Assembly: GCF_002844575.1 (NCBI RefSeq)
Contig: NZ_PIQO01000001.1
Span: 594,895 to 658,894, forward strand
Origin: Heyndrickxia camelliae
GTDB lineage: Bacteria; Bacillota; Bacilli; Bacillales; Bacillaceae_C
DNA: 64,000 nucleotides
Reading direction: 5' to 3'
Part shown: positions 17,356 through 27,006 of the stretch, one piece after another
How positions within the stretch are numbered: the first letter of the stretch is position 1
How the letters are laid out: every line of letters starts with the position of its first letter
The notes under the pieces: generated by a model
The model's input: the letters and a program-made list of their open reading frames with translations, nothing else
Told to the model about the DNA's origin: nothing
The model's database searches: none
Made by a program: the position numbers and the translations under genes

Positions 17356-19428
17356 ATGTCAGACTACTTAGTAATAGTGGAATCGCCGGCGAAGGCGAAA
17401 ACCATTGAACGATATCTTGGAAAAAAATATAAAGTGAAAGCATCTATGGGGCATATTAGGGATTTACCTAAGAGTCAAACAGGTGTTGATGTTGAACATA
17501 ATTACGAACCGAAATATATAACGATTAGAGGAAAAGGTCCAATTTTAAAAGATTTAAAAACAGCCGCAAAAAAAGCGAAAAAAGTCTATCTTGCGGCCGA
17601 CCCCGATAGAGAAGGGGAAGCAATCGCATGGCATTTAGCACATAGTTTGGATGTGGATATTCATTCTGATTGCAGAGTTGTTTTTAATGAAATAACGAAG
17701 GACGCCATTAAAGAATCTTTTAAGCACCCTCGGCCAATAAATATGGACTTGGTTGATTCTCAACAAGCGAGGAGAATTCTCGACCGTTTAGTCGGCTATA
17801 ATATCAGTCCATTACTATGGAAAAAGGTAAAGAAAGGATTAAGTGCTGGAAGGGTACAATCAGTGGCCGTTAGACTTATTATCGATCGTGAAAATGAAAT
17901 AAAGAATTTTATTCCCGAAGAATATTGGTCTATTACAGCCAATTTTGAATTTGGCAAAGAGACTTTTCAAGCTGCTTTTTATGGTATAGAAGGTAAAAAA
18001 CTTGAATTAACATCCGAAGCAGATGTCAAAGAAGTACTATCAAAGTTAATTGATAAGTATACGGTTTCTTCCGTTTCCAAAAAAGAAAGAAAAAGAAATC
18101 CTGCACCACCATTTACTACATCTTCTTTACAGCAGGAAGCTGCAAGAAAGCTTAATTTTAGAGCAAAGAAAACAATGATGTTAGCGCAACAGCTTTATGA
18201 GGGAATCGATCTTGGCAAAGATGGAAGTGTCGGTTTAATTACTTATATGAGAACAGATTCGACACGTGTTTCTGAAGTTGCTCAAACTGAAGCAGCGTCA
18301 TATATCAAAGAAAATTTTGGAACTGAATTTGCTAGAACCGAGCAAAGAAAGGATAAAAAACAAACAAATGCTCAAGATGCTCATGAGGCAGTAAGACCAA
18401 CAAGCACATTTAGAGACCCCAACTCCTTAAAAGAATACTTAAGCAAAGATCAGTTGCGTCTATATAAGCTAATATGGGAGCGTTTTGTTGCCAGTCAAAT
18501 GGCCCCTGCTATCATGGATACAATGAGTGTTGATATATTAAATGGAGAAGTAGTTTTTAGGGCGACTGGTTCAAAAATCAAGTTTCCTGGGTTTATGAAG
18601 GTTTATGTAGAAGGAACAGATGACGGGCAAGAGGAGAAGGAAAATCTATTGCCGGATCTTAAGACAGGAGATAATGTAAAATCAACGGATATCGATCCAA
18701 AACAGCATTTTACACAACCGCCTCCACGTTACACCGAAGCAAGACTTGTAAAAACTTTAGAAGAACTAGGGATTGGTAGACCATCAACATATGCTCCGAC
18801 TCTTGATACAATACAAAAACGTGGTTATGTTGCGCTTGAAAATAAACGTTTTGTGCCAACTGAACTTGGAGAAATTGTCATTGAACTCATGTTAGAGTTT
18901 TTTCCAGAAATTCTCGATGTCGAATTTACCGCAAAACTAGAGAATAATTTGGATGAGATCGAGGATGGTCATGTTGAGTGGGTTAAGATTATTGATGAAT
19001 TTTACAAAGATTTTGAAGTGAAATTAAAAAAAGCAGAAGAAGAAATGGAAAAGGTTGAAATTAAAGACGAGTTTGCCGGAGAAGATTGCGAGAAATGCGG
19101 GAGCCCTATGGTATTTAAAATGGGGCGCTATGGTAAATTTATGGCATGCAGCAATTTTCCGGATTGCCGCAATACAAAACCAATTGTAAAAGAAATTGGC
19201 GTAAAATGTCCTAAATGTGAAAAAGGAAATATTATCGAACGTAAAACAAAGAAAAAAAGAACATTCTATGGTTGTGACCGCTATCCGGATTGTGATTTTA
19301 TATCCTGGGATAAACCAATCGAACGAAAATGTCCTAAATGTGATCATGTTCTAGTGGAGAAAAAATTGAAAAAGGGAATTCAAGTTCAGTGTACGAATTG
19401 TGATTATAAGGAAAAGACCGAGAGTTAA
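17356..19428 (+). CDS. topA: DNA topoisomerase I
   Basis: TopA relaxes negative supercoils by passing one strand through a transient nick. The 690-aa product has the Toprim domain (Glu9 in [30 protein letters not shown] from 82), the nucleophile Tyr297 in [10 protein letters not shown], and three C-terminal four-cysteine zinc ribbons ([42 protein letters not shown]). GGGGAGGA at 17342-17349 fits ATG 17356, three bases downstream of a TTG in the same frame. In B. subtilis trmFO comes next; here xerC does. Confidence 0.98.
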   Translation: MSDYLVIVESPAKAKTIERYLGKKYKVKASMGHIRDLPKSQTGVDVEHNYEPKYITIRGKGPILKDLKTAAKKAKKVYLAADPDREGEAIAWHLAHSLDVDIHSDCRVVFNEITKDAIKESFKHPRPINMDLVDSQQARRILDRLVGYNISPLLWKKVKKGLSAGRVQSVAVRLIIDRENEIKNFIPEEYWSITANFEFGKETFQAAFYGIEGKKLELTSEADVKEVLSKLIDKYTVSSVSKKERKRNPAPPFTTSSLQQEAARKLNFRAKKTMMLAQQLYEGIDLGKDGSVGLITYMRTDSTRVSEVAQTEAASYIKENFGTEFARTEQRKDKKQTNAQDAHEAVRPTSTFRDPNSLKEYLSKDQLRLYKLIWERFVASQMAPAIMDTMSVDILNGEVVFRATGSKIKFPGFMKVYVEGTDDGQEEKENLLPDLKTGDNVKSTDIDPKQHFTQPPPRYTEARLVKTLEELGIGRPSTYAPTLDTIQKRGYVALENKRFVPTELGEIVIELMLEFFPEILDVEFTAKLENNLDEIEDGHVEWVKIIDEFYKDFEVKLKKAEEEMEKVEIKDEFAGEDCEKCGSPMVFKMGRYGKFMACSNFPDCRNTKPIVKEIGVKCPKCEKGNIIERKTKKKRTFYGCDRYPDCDFISWDKPIERKCPKCDHVLVEKKLKKGIQVQCTNCDYKEKTES

Positions 19429-19460
19429 AGAGTAAGCGGATGCTTACTCTTTCTAATTTT
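19427..19460 (+). terminator. Terminator after topA
   Basis: A perfect 11-bp stem AAAGAGTAAGC (19427-19437) / GCTTACTCTTT (19442-19452) with a GGAT loop begins inside the topA stop codon. The T-rich tail is interrupted (CTAATTTT). Confidence 0.75.
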
Positions 19461-19632
19461 CTCTTACAGATAAAGTAAAAATAATGAGGATTTTGTGAAA
19501 TTTTTGTTTCGAAGTCCCTTTTCCTTTCTTTCTTTCACATTGTATTGTAAAATGCTTAAGGGTAATTCATTCAATACAATAATAATTCACGAAACAATTC
19601 GAAACTTTGTGAAAAATTTGTATTATTCGTTG

Positions 19633-19671
19633 CAAGGGTTACTAAATTATGATACTATTTAGTAGCCCTTG
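19633..19671 (+). promoter_or_regulatory. Long hairpin immediately ahead of the xerC ribosome binding site
   Basis: A 14-bp stem (19633-19646, CAAGGGTTACTAAA, with 19658-19671, TTTAGTAGCCCTTG; one T-G pair) encloses an 11-base loop. The xerC Shine-Dalgarno GAGGTG (19673-19678) starts two bases after it. There is no T-run, so it is not a usual terminator. It could protect the mRNA 5' end or affect ribosome access; function unknown. Confidence 0.6.
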
Positions 19672-19684
19672 TGAGGTGTTAAAC

Positions 19685-20587
19685 GTGAATAAAGGCTTGG
19701 AAAACTGTTTAAATTCATATATCGAGTATATTCAAATTGAAAAGAATTACTCGGAGTATACTATTAAATTTTATCGTCAAGATATTGAACACTTCTTTAT
19801 GTTCATGTCTGAACAAAGTATATCTGATGTAAGTAAAGTGGAATACTTTGATGCAAGACTCTATTTAACTCAATTATATTCGGGTAAATACAAGAGAGCG
19901 AGTTTAGCACGTAAAATATCTTCCTTGCGTAGTTTCTACAAATATTTGATGAGAGAAAAGATTGTTTCTGAAAATCCATTTGCACTCTTAATTCAGCCCA
20001 AAAAAGAGCTTCGAATACCAAAGTTCTTTTATCAAGAAGAAATGGAGAAGTTATTTGAGGCTTGTGAAGGGCAAAGCCCTTTGGATAAGCGAAACAAGGC
20101 ATTGTTAGAAATATTATATTCTACTGGGATCCGTGTTAGTGAATGTGCAAGCATTCAATTGAAGGATATCGACTTTGATTACGACGCTATTCTTGTGAAT
20201 GGTAAAGGGAGCAAACAGCGCATTGTTCTATTCGGTTCATTTGCGAGTAATGCCCTTCAGGATTACATAAACACTGCAAGAAACCAATTGATGAAAAATG
20301 CCATATCTCATGATCAATTATTTGTAAACTATAAGGGAAGCCCTTTGACTGTTAGGGGCATTAGACATATACTGAATAACTTAATTGACAAAGCAGCACT
20401 TACCGGAAAAATGCATCCTCATATGCTTAGACATACGTTTGCTACTCATTTATTGGATAATGGTGCAGATATAAGAACGGTTCAAGAGCTTTTGGGTCAT
20501 GAATACTTATCATCCACACAAGTTTATACCCATGTTACAAAAGAGCATCTTAGAAAAACATATATTGCACATCATCCAAGAGCATAA
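19685..20587 (+). CDS. xerC: Tyrosine recombinase XerC (CodV)
   Basis: XerC with XerD resolves chromosome dimers at dif. The 300-aa product has the N-terminal SAM-like core-binding domain and a complete catalytic set: Arg150 (STGIRVSE), Lys174 (NGKGSKQR), His246 and Arg249 (HPHMLRHTFATH), His272 (LLGHEYLSSTQ) and Tyr281 (VYTHV). GTG at 19685 was chosen: GAGGTG lies six bases upstream, and the longer in-frame ATG (19649) lies inside the loop of the preceding hairpin. It heads the xerC-hslV-hslU-codY set as in B. subtilis (codVWXY). Confidence 0.95.
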   Translation: MNKGLENCLNSYIEYIQIEKNYSEYTIKFYRQDIEHFFMFMSEQSISDVSKVEYFDARLYLTQLYSGKYKRASLARKISSLRSFYKYLMREKIVSENPFALLIQPKKELRIPKFFYQEEMEKLFEACEGQSPLDKRNKALLEILYSTGIRVSECASIQLKDIDFDYDAILVNGKGSKQRIVLFGSFASNALQDYINTARNQLMKNAISHDQLFVNYKGSPLTVRGIRHILNNLIDKAALTGKMHPHMLRHTFATHLLDNGADIRTVQELLGHEYLSSTQVYTHVTKEHLRKTYIAHHPRA

Positions 20588-20771
20588 TTGACGCATTGGA
20601 AAATTTTAAATTATTTATTGTATGTGAAATAAAGGTATAAAAATATGAGTAAATATGTATAATTTATGGGAATAAAAAGATATTATATTTCCAAATTTAA
20701 ACTGTATGATGGAGTAACTAAGGTTCCGTGAAGGAATTAAATATATGCTAAGTCTTCTGGAGGTGTTCGAA

Positions 20772-21314
20772 ATGGGTGATTTCCATGCAACTACTATTTT
20801 TGCTATTCAACATAAAGGCAAAAGCGCCATGGCTGGAGACGGTCAGGTTACATTTGGAAATGCTGTAGTGATGAAACATACGGCGAAAAAAGTTCGAAAG
20901 CTTTTTAACGGAAAGGTGCTAGCTGGCTTTGCCGGTTCGGTTGCAGATGCATTTACCTTATCGGAAATGTTTGAGGGGAAACTTCATGAATATAATGGGA
21001 ATTTAACACGTGCAGCAGTTGAATTAGCAAAGCAATGGAGAAGCGATAAAGTTTTGCGAAAATTAGAAGCGATGTTAATTGTAATGGATGAAAATAATCT
21101 TTTACTTGTTTCGGGTACGGGTGAAGTCATTGAACCAGATGATGGCATATTAGCAATAGGCTCCGGTGGCAATTATGCGTTGGCTGCTGGCCGTGCGCTT
21201 AAGCAATTCAGTGGAGAGCATTTAACAGCGAAAGAAATGGCAGAGGCGGCTCTAAAAATTGCTTCTGATATTTGTGTTTATACGAACTCGAATATTATTG
21301 TGGAAGAATTATAA
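20772..21314 (+). CDS. hslV: HslV (ClpQ/CodW) proteasome-like peptidase subunit
   Basis: HslV is the peptidase ring of the ATP-dependent HslUV protease. The 180-aa product reads [20 protein letters not shown], then [24 protein letters not shown] and [20 protein letters not shown] at 20759-20764 supports ATG 20772. The conserved TTIF (Thr7-Thr8) aligns with the N-terminal catalytic Thr of E. coli HslV, so a six-residue propeptide would have to be removed. B. subtilis CodW is described as using an N-terminal Ser after Met1; here residue 2 is Gly. A weak promoter (TATAAT at 20658-20663) may lie in the 184-base gap upstream. Confidence 0.95.
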   Translation: MGDFHATTIFAIQHKGKSAMAGDGQVTFGNAVVMKHTAKKVRKLFNGKVLAGFAGSVADAFTLSEMFEGKLHEYNGNLTRAAVELAKQWRSDKVLRKLEAMLIVMDENNLLLVSGTGEVIEPDDGILAIGSGGNYALAAGRALKQFSGEHLTAKEMAEAALKIASDICVYTNSNIIVEEL

Positions 21315-21391
21315 TTTTAACTTCTTTTAATTTGCAAATTGCAGTGATGTAAGTTTGTCTCTTCATAATGAAAAGAAGGAGTGAGGGTATC

Positions 21392-22813
21392 TTGGCTTAT
21401 AAAATCAATAAAGCGATGAGTTTAACGCCTAGACAGATTGTTGAAAAGCTTGATCAATATATCATTGGGCAAAAAGATGCAAAAAGAGCAGTGTCAGTTG
21501 CATTAAGAAACCGATACCGAAGAAGCCTTTTAACCGAAGCACTTCGTGAGGAAATCATTCCTAAAAATATATTAATGATTGGACCTACTGGTGTTGGTAA
21601 GACGGAAATTGCAAGAAGAATTGCGAAATTAGTAGGTGCGCCGTTTGTAAAGATTGAAGCGACAAAGTTTACGGAAGTTGGGTATGTGGGGCGCGATGTA
21701 GAATCAATGGTTCGAGATTTGGTAGAAACATCAGTGAGACTTGTAAAAGAAGAGAGAATTAATGATGTGAAGGACCAAGCAGAGCAAAATGCAAACCGTC
21801 GTTTAGTGGAGCTATTATTACCCACTAAAAAGAAAGCAAATAATTATAAGAACCCATTTGAAATGCTTTTTGGCGGCGGAAATGATCAAGAGCAAGACTT
21901 AGATAATGATTCCCAAGAAGATGTATCAATGAAGGAAAGAAAAAAAATCATTGAAACAAAGCTTGCGAATAAAGAACTCGAAGATGAACTAGTATCAGTT
22001 GAAATAGAAGAGCAAGTTCCATCTATGTTTGATATGCTACAAGGGTCCGGAATGGAACAAATGGGAATGAATATGCAAGATGCATTAAGCAATCTTATGC
22101 CAAAGAAGAAGAAAAAAAGAAAGTTAACCGTTAGTGAGGCTCGTAAAGTATTAACAAATGATGAAGCTCAAAAACTAATAGATATGGATGACGTAACACA
22201 GGAGGCCGTTTATCGCGCTGAACAAACGGGTATTATCTTTATTGATGAGATAGATAAAATCGTTAGCAAAAGTGGAAGTTCATCTTCTGGCGAGGTATCA
22301 AGAGAAGGTGTCCAACGCGATATCCTGCCAATTGTAGAAGGTTCTACAGTGGTTACGAAATATGGATCGGTAAAAACGGATCATGTTTTATTCATCGCTG
22401 CAGGCGCATTTCATATGGCAAAGCCATCAGAGTTAATACCTGAGCTACAGGGACGTTTTCCGATTCGTGTCGAGCTAACAAAACTATCGGTAGACGATTT
22501 CTACCGAATTTTAGTGGAACCCGATAATGCATTAATTAAACAATATACTGCATTATTAGAAACAGAAGGTATACAAATTGAATTTTCTGACGAAGCTATT
22601 GTTAGAATTGCTGAAATTGCATTTGAAGTGAATCAAAATACAGATAATATAGGTGCAAGACGACTTCATACAATCATGGAAAAGCTTCTGGAGGATTTAT
22701 CTTTTGAAGCTCCTGAAATTACTTTGGAAAAGGTCACAATTACACCTCAATATGTAAACGAAAAACTTGGTGCTATTTCGCAAAACAAGGACTTGAGTCA
22801 ATTTATATTATAG
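21392..22813 (+). CDS. hslU: HslU (ClpY/CodX) unfoldase ATPase subunit
   Basis: HslU is the AAA+ unfoldase partner of HslV. The 473-aa product has Walker A GPTGVGKT (64-71), pore loop [13 protein letters not shown], an intermediate I-domain ending [20 protein letters not shown], Walker [12 protein letters not shown], sensor stretch [15 protein letters not shown], and the C-terminal LSQFIL that inserts into HslV. I chose TTG at 21392, with AAGGAGTGAGGG just upstream; the in-frame ATG at 21368 precedes that site and the ATG at 21416 lies well beyond it. Confidence 0.96.
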   Translation: MAYKINKAMSLTPRQIVEKLDQYIIGQKDAKRAVSVALRNRYRRSLLTEALREEIIPKNILMIGPTGVGKTEIARRIAKLVGAPFVKIEATKFTEVGYVGRDVESMVRDLVETSVRLVKEERINDVKDQAEQNANRRLVELLLPTKKKANNYKNPFEMLFGGGNDQEQDLDNDSQEDVSMKERKKIIETKLANKELEDELVSVEIEEQVPSMFDMLQGSGMEQMGMNMQDALSNLMPKKKKKRKLTVSEARKVLTNDEAQKLIDMDDVTQEAVYRAEQTGIIFIDEIDKIVSKSGSSSSGEVSREGVQRDILPIVEGSTVVTKYGSVKTDHVLFIAAGAFHMAKPSELIPELQGRFPIRVELTKLSVDDFYRILVEPDNALIKQYTALLETEGIQIEFSDEAIVRIAEIAFEVNQNTDNIGARRLHTIMEKLLEDLSFEAPEITLEKVTITPQYVNEKLGAISQNKDLSQFIL

Positions 22814-22926
22814 ACGAATAATTCTGTTAAGCATTATTCCTTAAATTTTAGCATCGAATAGTGAAAAATTTCAGCTTAATTTTTAGAACAAAATATGCAA
22901 TGATTAAATACCTAGGAGGAAGAAAA

Positions 22927-23706
22927 ATGAATTTATTAGACAGAACTAGAAAGATTAATGCGATGTTACAAAAGGCTGCCGGAAAGCCGGTAAATTTTAA
23001 AGAAATGGCACAAACACTAAGCGAAGTAATTGAGGCGAATATTTTTGTGGTAAGCCGCAGAGGAAAATTACTTGGTTTTGCTATCAATCAACAAATTGAA
23101 AATGAACGCATGTCTCATATGTTAGAGGAACGTCAATTTCCAGAAGAGTATACAAATAGTTTGTTTAACATTAACGAAACTTCATCAAATATTGGTATTG
23201 AAAGTGCTTATACTGCATTTCCAGTTGAAAATAAAGATTTATTTGTAAGTGGATTAACTACTATTGTACCAATTATTGGTGGTGGAGAAAGATTAGGTAC
23301 ACTTATTCTTGCTAGACTACAGGAAAAATTCAATGATGATGATTTAATTCTTGCTGAATACGGTGCTACAGTTGTAGGTATGGAAATTTTACGTGAGAAA
23401 TCTGAAGAAATTGAAGAAGAAGCAAGAAGTAAAGCGGTTGTACAAATGGCGATTAGTTCACTATCATACAGTGAGTTAGAAGCAATTGAGCATATTTTTG
23501 AGGAACTCAACGGGAAGGAAGGCTTACTTGTAGCATCAAAAATTGCTGATCGTGTTGGAATCACACGTTCCGTTATTGTGAATGCACTTAGAAAGCTTGA
23601 GAGTGCCGGTGTTATTGAATCACGTTCATTAGGGATGAAAGGTACTTATATTAAAGTGTTGAACGATAAATTCTTAGTGGAACTTGATAAATTAAAGGCA
23701 AACTAA
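22927..23706 (+). CDS. codY: GTP-sensing global repressor CodY
   Basis: CodY is activated by branched-chain amino acids and GTP and represses stationary-phase, transport and amino acid genes. The 259-aa product has an N-terminal GAF domain (about 1-155) and a C-terminal winged helix-turn-helix (about 204-223, [20 protein letters not shown]). TAGGAGGAAG supports ATG 22927. It is the last gene of the xerC-hslVU-codY group and is followed by a strong terminator. The fla/che operon lies next to it; in B. subtilis CodY represses that operon. Confidence 0.98.
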   Translation: MNLLDRTRKINAMLQKAAGKPVNFKEMAQTLSEVIEANIFVVSRRGKLLGFAINQQIENERMSHMLEERQFPEEYTNSLFNINETSSNIGIESAYTAFPVENKDLFVSGLTTIVPIIGGGERLGTLILARLQEKFNDDDLILAEYGATVVGMEILREKSEEIEEEARSKAVVQMAISSLSYSELEAIEHIFEELNGKEGLLVASKIADRVGITRSVIVNALRKLESAGVIESRSLGMKGTYIKVLNDKFLVELDKLKAN

Positions 23707-23743
23707 ACGACAAATATTTGGAATAGAAGAAGTCAATATCTTT

Positions 23744-23778
23744 AAAAAGCCGTCAATGCATACAATTGACGGCTTTTT
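23744..23778 (+). terminator. Rho-independent terminator after codY
   Basis: A perfect 14-bp stem (23744-23757 with 23765-23778, AAAAAGCCGTCAAT and its complement) has a 7-base loop and a TTTTT 3' end. It is self-complementary, so it would work in both directions. Confidence 0.9.
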
Positions 23779-23872
23779 CTCATTTCTTAATATAAATGCC
23801 TCGATTCATCCAACATTATCCACTAGTTTGAAATTTCATCGCTTGTTAAAATTAGAACAGCAAAAAACTTCA

Positions 23873-23901
23873 TTGATAATTTTGTCGTATCTTTGTATAT
23901 A
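23873..23901 (+). promoter_or_regulatory. Distal sigma-A-like promoter of the fla/che operon
   Basis: TTGATA (23873-23878) and TATATA (23896-23901) are 17 bp apart; one TGTCGTA copy lies in the spacer. Confidence 0.5.
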
Positions 23902-24019
23902 TTGTTGTTATTGCGTAATATTTATAATCCAAAAGAACTAATTTGTTAAAAAAAGATATATAAATAATTAAAATTCAAAATATGTGCATGGACACTAAGT
24001 TATGAAAACATTAAAATAG

Positions 24020-24049
24020 TTGATAGAATATTGTGTCGTAATGGATAAA
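24020..24049 (+). promoter_or_regulatory. Proximal sigma-A-like promoter of the fla/che operon
   Basis: TTGATA (24020-24025) and GATAAA (24044-24049) are 18 bp apart, about 35 bases before flgB; another TGTCGTA copy lies in the spacer. The -10 is weaker than in the distal candidate. Confidence 0.4.
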
Positions 24050-24083
24050 AATATGTCGTATCTTAGATAGAGGTGTAGAAATT

Positions 24084-24476
24084 TTGAAGTTATTTAATAA
24101 TACCTTTTCCACAGTAGAGAATGCCTTAAATTATTCTTCATTAAGACAAAAGGTAATAGCTGATAATATCGCAAATGTTGATACTCCGAATTATAAAGCG
24201 AAGGATGTTTCGTTTGGGGCTATGTTAAACAATTCTATTAATGAAAGTTTTGCCGCTAAAATGACAGATCAAAGGCATATTCCTTTCCGAGCTGTCTCTG
24301 GTAATTCAGCTATTATTACACAGCAAAATGTGGAATATAACGATAATGGCAATAGTGTAGATATAGATAAAGAAATGTCAAATCTAGCTACAAACCAAAT
24401 ATATTATAGTGCATTAACAGACCGTATCAATGGTATGTTTTCTACTTTGCAAACTGTCATTAAAGGTGGTAATTAA
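24084..24476 (+). CDS. flgB: Flagellar proximal rod protein FlgB
   Basis: FlgB builds the proximal rod of the flagellar basal body. The 130-aa product has the rod/hook N-terminal signature KVIADNIANVDTPNYKAKDVSF and a C-terminal rod helix. TTG start at 24084 with AGAGGTG at 24069-24075. It is the first gene of the fla/che operon, and flgC follows after two bases. Confidence 0.96.
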   Translation: MKLFNNTFSTVENALNYSSLRQKVIADNIANVDTPNYKAKDVSFGAMLNNSINESFAAKMTDQRHIPFRAVSGNSAIITQQNVEYNDNGNSVDIDKEMSNLATNQIYYSALTDRINGMFSTLQTVIKGGN

Positions 24477-24478
24477 GC

Positions 24479-24925
24479 ATGTCAATATTTAATAGTATGA
24501 ACATTACGGCGTCCGCTTTAACGGCACAAAGACTTCGTATGGATGTAATTTCCTCCAATATGGCAAACGTTGATACAACAAGGGGTAAAATGGTAAATGG
24601 TAAATGGCAGCCATATCAACGTAAAGAAGTTGTTCTTGAACCAATGTCCAACTCCTTTAACTCTTTTTTACAAGAGGCTTCCGGAAATACGACCGGAAAC
24701 GGTGTTAAGGTTTCTAAAATTGTCGAAGATCAAACGCCATTCAAGCTTGTGTATGATCCACAGAACCCAGATGCAAATGCAAATGGATATGTTCAAATGC
24801 CAAATGTTGATCCATTAAAAGAAATGGTAGACCTGATGAGTTCAACTAGATCCTATGAAGCAAATGTTACTGTTTTTAATTCTAATAAAGCGATGCTAAT
24901 GAAGGCGTTGGAAATAGGTAAATAA
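24479..24925 (+). CDS. flgC: Flagellar proximal rod protein FlgC
   Basis: FlgC is the second proximal rod subunit. The 148-aa product has N-terminal ALTAQRLRMDVISSNMANVDTT and C-terminal VDLMSSTRSYEANVTVFNSNKAML, the paired coiled-coil ends of axial proteins. AAAGGTGG lies upstream within the end of flgB. Confidence 0.96.
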   Translation: MSIFNSMNITASALTAQRLRMDVISSNMANVDTTRGKMVNGKWQPYQRKEVVLEPMSNSFNSFLQEASGNTTGNGVKVSKIVEDQTPFKLVYDPQNPDANANGYVQMPNVDPLKEMVDLMSSTRSYEANVTVFNSNKAMLMKALEIGK

Positions 24926-25008
24926 TACATATACGCCTATTAAAGCTTACTGCTACTTATTTAAAAAATTATGAATCTGTAAATAAACTTATAGATGGAG
25001 GAACATTT

Positions 25009-25338
25009 ATGGCTCTTCAAAATATTAATTCGGTTGCTTCTAATATTTTACGACCGTCCAACCAAATAAATTTTAATCAAAATAATATTGGACAAACAAC
25101 AAATGTAAGTCCAACGAAAACTAGTTTTGCAGATATACTAAAAAAGTCGATTTCTGAAGTAAATAACGATCAACTTCAATCAGATGTATTAACACAAAAA
25201 TTAGCAAATGGCGAAAATGTAGATTTGCATGATGTAATGATTGCTGCGCAAAAAGCCAATATTACATTGCAAGCAGCGTTACAAATTCGAAACAAGGTTG
25301 TTGAAGCTTATCAAGAAACAATGAGAATGCAAGTGTAA
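25009..25338 (+). CDS. fliE: Flagellar hook-basal body protein FliE
   Basis: FliE joins the MS ring to the rod and is the first exported subunit. The 109-aa product has the family C-terminal part VDLHDVMIAAQKANITLQAA followed by IRNKVVEAYQETMRMQV. GGAGG precedes the ATG. Confidence 0.95.
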   Translation: MALQNINSVASNILRPSNQINFNQNNIGQTTNVSPTKTSFADILKKSISEVNNDQLQSDVLTQKLANGENVDLHDVMIAAQKANITLQAALQIRNKVVEAYQETMRMQV

Positions 25339-25408
25339 TTCTTCGCTTAGACCTATACCTTCGATTTTGACAAAAAGATAAAAGTGATATGTGATTCGGG
25401 GGAAAGAA

Positions 25409-26995
25409 ATGAATGAGAATATAAAAAAATTCTTTAATAGAATAAAAGATTACTGGAACAGCAGATCAAAAAAACAAAAAATTACAGGAATATCGGCATT
25501 TATAATTATTCTTTTACTTATTTCTGGAATTACTTATTTTACCACCAGAACTACAATGGTACCATTGTACAGCAATCTTGAGCCATCTGAAACGGGTTCC
25601 ATAAAACAGAGCTTAGATGCAAAAGGAATAAAGTCTGTCATTAGTGATAATGGCAAGACGATTAGTGTCCCAGAACAGGATGTAGATAATCTTAAGGTGG
25701 AATTGGCATCAGAAGGGATTCCAAAGACAGGAAGTATTGATTATTCCTTTTTTAGTCAAAATGCTAGTTTTGGTATGACGGATAATGAATTTAATGTCAT
25801 TAAATTAGATGCGATGCAAACAGAATTATCTAATCTCATTAAACAAGTAGATGGCGTTGAAGATGCTAAAGTCATGATTAATATGCCTGATAAAGGGATA
25901 TTTGTTAACGATTCAAACCAACAAGCATCTGCATCCGTTGTATTGACGACAAAGCCTGGATATGAGTTTACAGATAAACAAATAAAATCTCTTTATAATT
26001 TGGTTTCCAAAAGTGTTCCGAATCTTCCTACAGATAATATCGTCATTATGAATCAAAATTTTGAGTATTTCGATTTAAATAATGATAAAAATTCTACTGG
26101 AAGCACTTTTGCCGAACAAATGGATATAAAACATCAGATTGAAAGAGATATTCAAAGACAAGTTCAAACCATGCTGGGAACCTTAATGGGATATGACAAG
26201 GTTGTAACAAGCGTTACAGCAGATGTTGATTTTACTCAAGAAAATACAGATGAGCACTTAGTTCAACCTGTTGATAAGCAAAACATGAAGGGGATTGCGG
26301 TAAGTGCGCAAAAAATTACAGAGACATATTCCGGAAATGGGGCCGCAGCAGGTGGGGTGCCAGGAACAAATTCATCGGATACTGGTTCTGGGACAACTTA
26401 TGTCCAAAACAGCTCAAATGGAAATGGTGACTATGAAAAAATACAAGAAACAATGAATTATGAAGTAAATAAAATTCATAATCAAATTGTACAAAGTCCA
26501 TATAAGATTCGTGATTTAGGAATTCAAGTAATGGTAGAGCCGCCAAACCCGAAAAATACGAATTCATTACCACAAAGCAGGATTCAGGATATTAACAAAA
26601 TTTTATCAACTATTATTAGCACCTCCATTGATAAAAGCAGTGGAACTAATTTATCCAATCAGGCTATTCAAAATAAAATTGCCGTATCGGTTCAACCGTT
26701 TAATGGAAAGGCAACAAATACTGCGGTAAGCCAATCGAAGATTCCGTGGTGGGTATATGTTATTGGTGGAGTATTACTATTAATAATCGGACTACTGGTA
26801 TTCTTTATGTTGCGATCTAGAAGAAGAGTAGTAGAAGAAGATACTTTTATTACAGAAGAGCCAATTAAGATTGCTGATGTGAATGAGGAACATGAAACAG
26901 AAACTTCTCTTCGCAAGAAACAATTAGAAAAAATGGCAAAAGATAAACCGGATGAATTTGCCAAATTATTACGTACATGGTTATCCGAAGAATAG
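25409..26995 (+). CDS. fliF: Flagellar MS-ring protein FliF
   Basis: FliF forms the membrane MS ring. The 528-aa product has two membrane segments (about 23-44 and 448-468), YscJ/FliF ring-building motifs between them (LDAKGIKS, MTDNEFNVIKLDAMQTELS, QVDGVEDAKVMINMP) and a Ser/Gly-rich loop (GAAAGGVPGTNSSDTGSGTT). The C-terminal cytoplasmic tail that binds FliG ends KDKPDEFAKLLRTWLSEE. ATG 25409 is preceded by GGGGGAAAG; an in-frame GTG lies six codons upstream of it. Confidence 0.96.
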   Translation: MNENIKKFFNRIKDYWNSRSKKQKITGISAFIIILLLISGITYFTTRTTMVPLYSNLEPSETGSIKQSLDAKGIKSVISDNGKTISVPEQDVDNLKVELASEGIPKTGSIDYSFFSQNASFGMTDNEFNVIKLDAMQTELSNLIKQVDGVEDAKVMINMPDKGIFVNDSNQQASASVVLTTKPGYEFTDKQIKSLYNLVSKSVPNLPTDNIVIMNQNFEYFDLNNDKNSTGSTFAEQMDIKHQIERDIQRQVQTMLGTLMGYDKVVTSVTADVDFTQENTDEHLVQPVDKQNMKGIAVSAQKITETYSGNGAAAGGVPGTNSSDTGSGTTYVQNSSNGNGDYEKIQETMNYEVNKIHNQIVQSPYKIRDLGIQVMVEPPNPKNTNSLPQSRIQDINKILSTIISTSIDKSSGTNLSNQAIQNKIAVSVQPFNGKATNTAVSQSKIPWWVYVIGGVLLLIIGLLVFFMLRSRRRVVEEDTFITEEPIKIADVNEEHETETSLRKKQLEKMAKDKPDEFAKLLRTWLSEE

Positions 26996-27006
26996 GGGGG
27001 TAGGAA

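Larger units (their letters stand above)
23779..24083 (+). promoter_or_regulatory. fla/che upstream regulatory region
   Basis: This AT-rich stretch of about 300 bases carries no gene I can support. It holds two sigma-A-like promoters (separate entries) and three copies of TGTCGTA (23883-23889, 24034-24040, 24054-24060), two of them extended to TGTCGTATCTT. No clear sigma-D promoter (TAAA-N15-GCCGATAT) or full CodY box was found by eye. Confidence 0.6.

Noticed and set aside
23756-23941. A 61-codon plus-strand frame in the codY-flgB gap
   Set aside because: It starts in the loop of the codY terminator hairpin, has no Shine-Dalgarno sequence and overlaps the promoter candidates.
24033-24064. 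TGTCGTAT as a sigma-D -10 (GCCGATAT)
   Set aside because: The similarity is partial and no TAAA lies about 15 bases upstream of any copy.
22814-24083. CodY operator (AATTTTCWGAAAATT) near codY or ahead of flgB
   Set aside because: Only AT-rich partial matches were seen by eye; none was close enough to claim.
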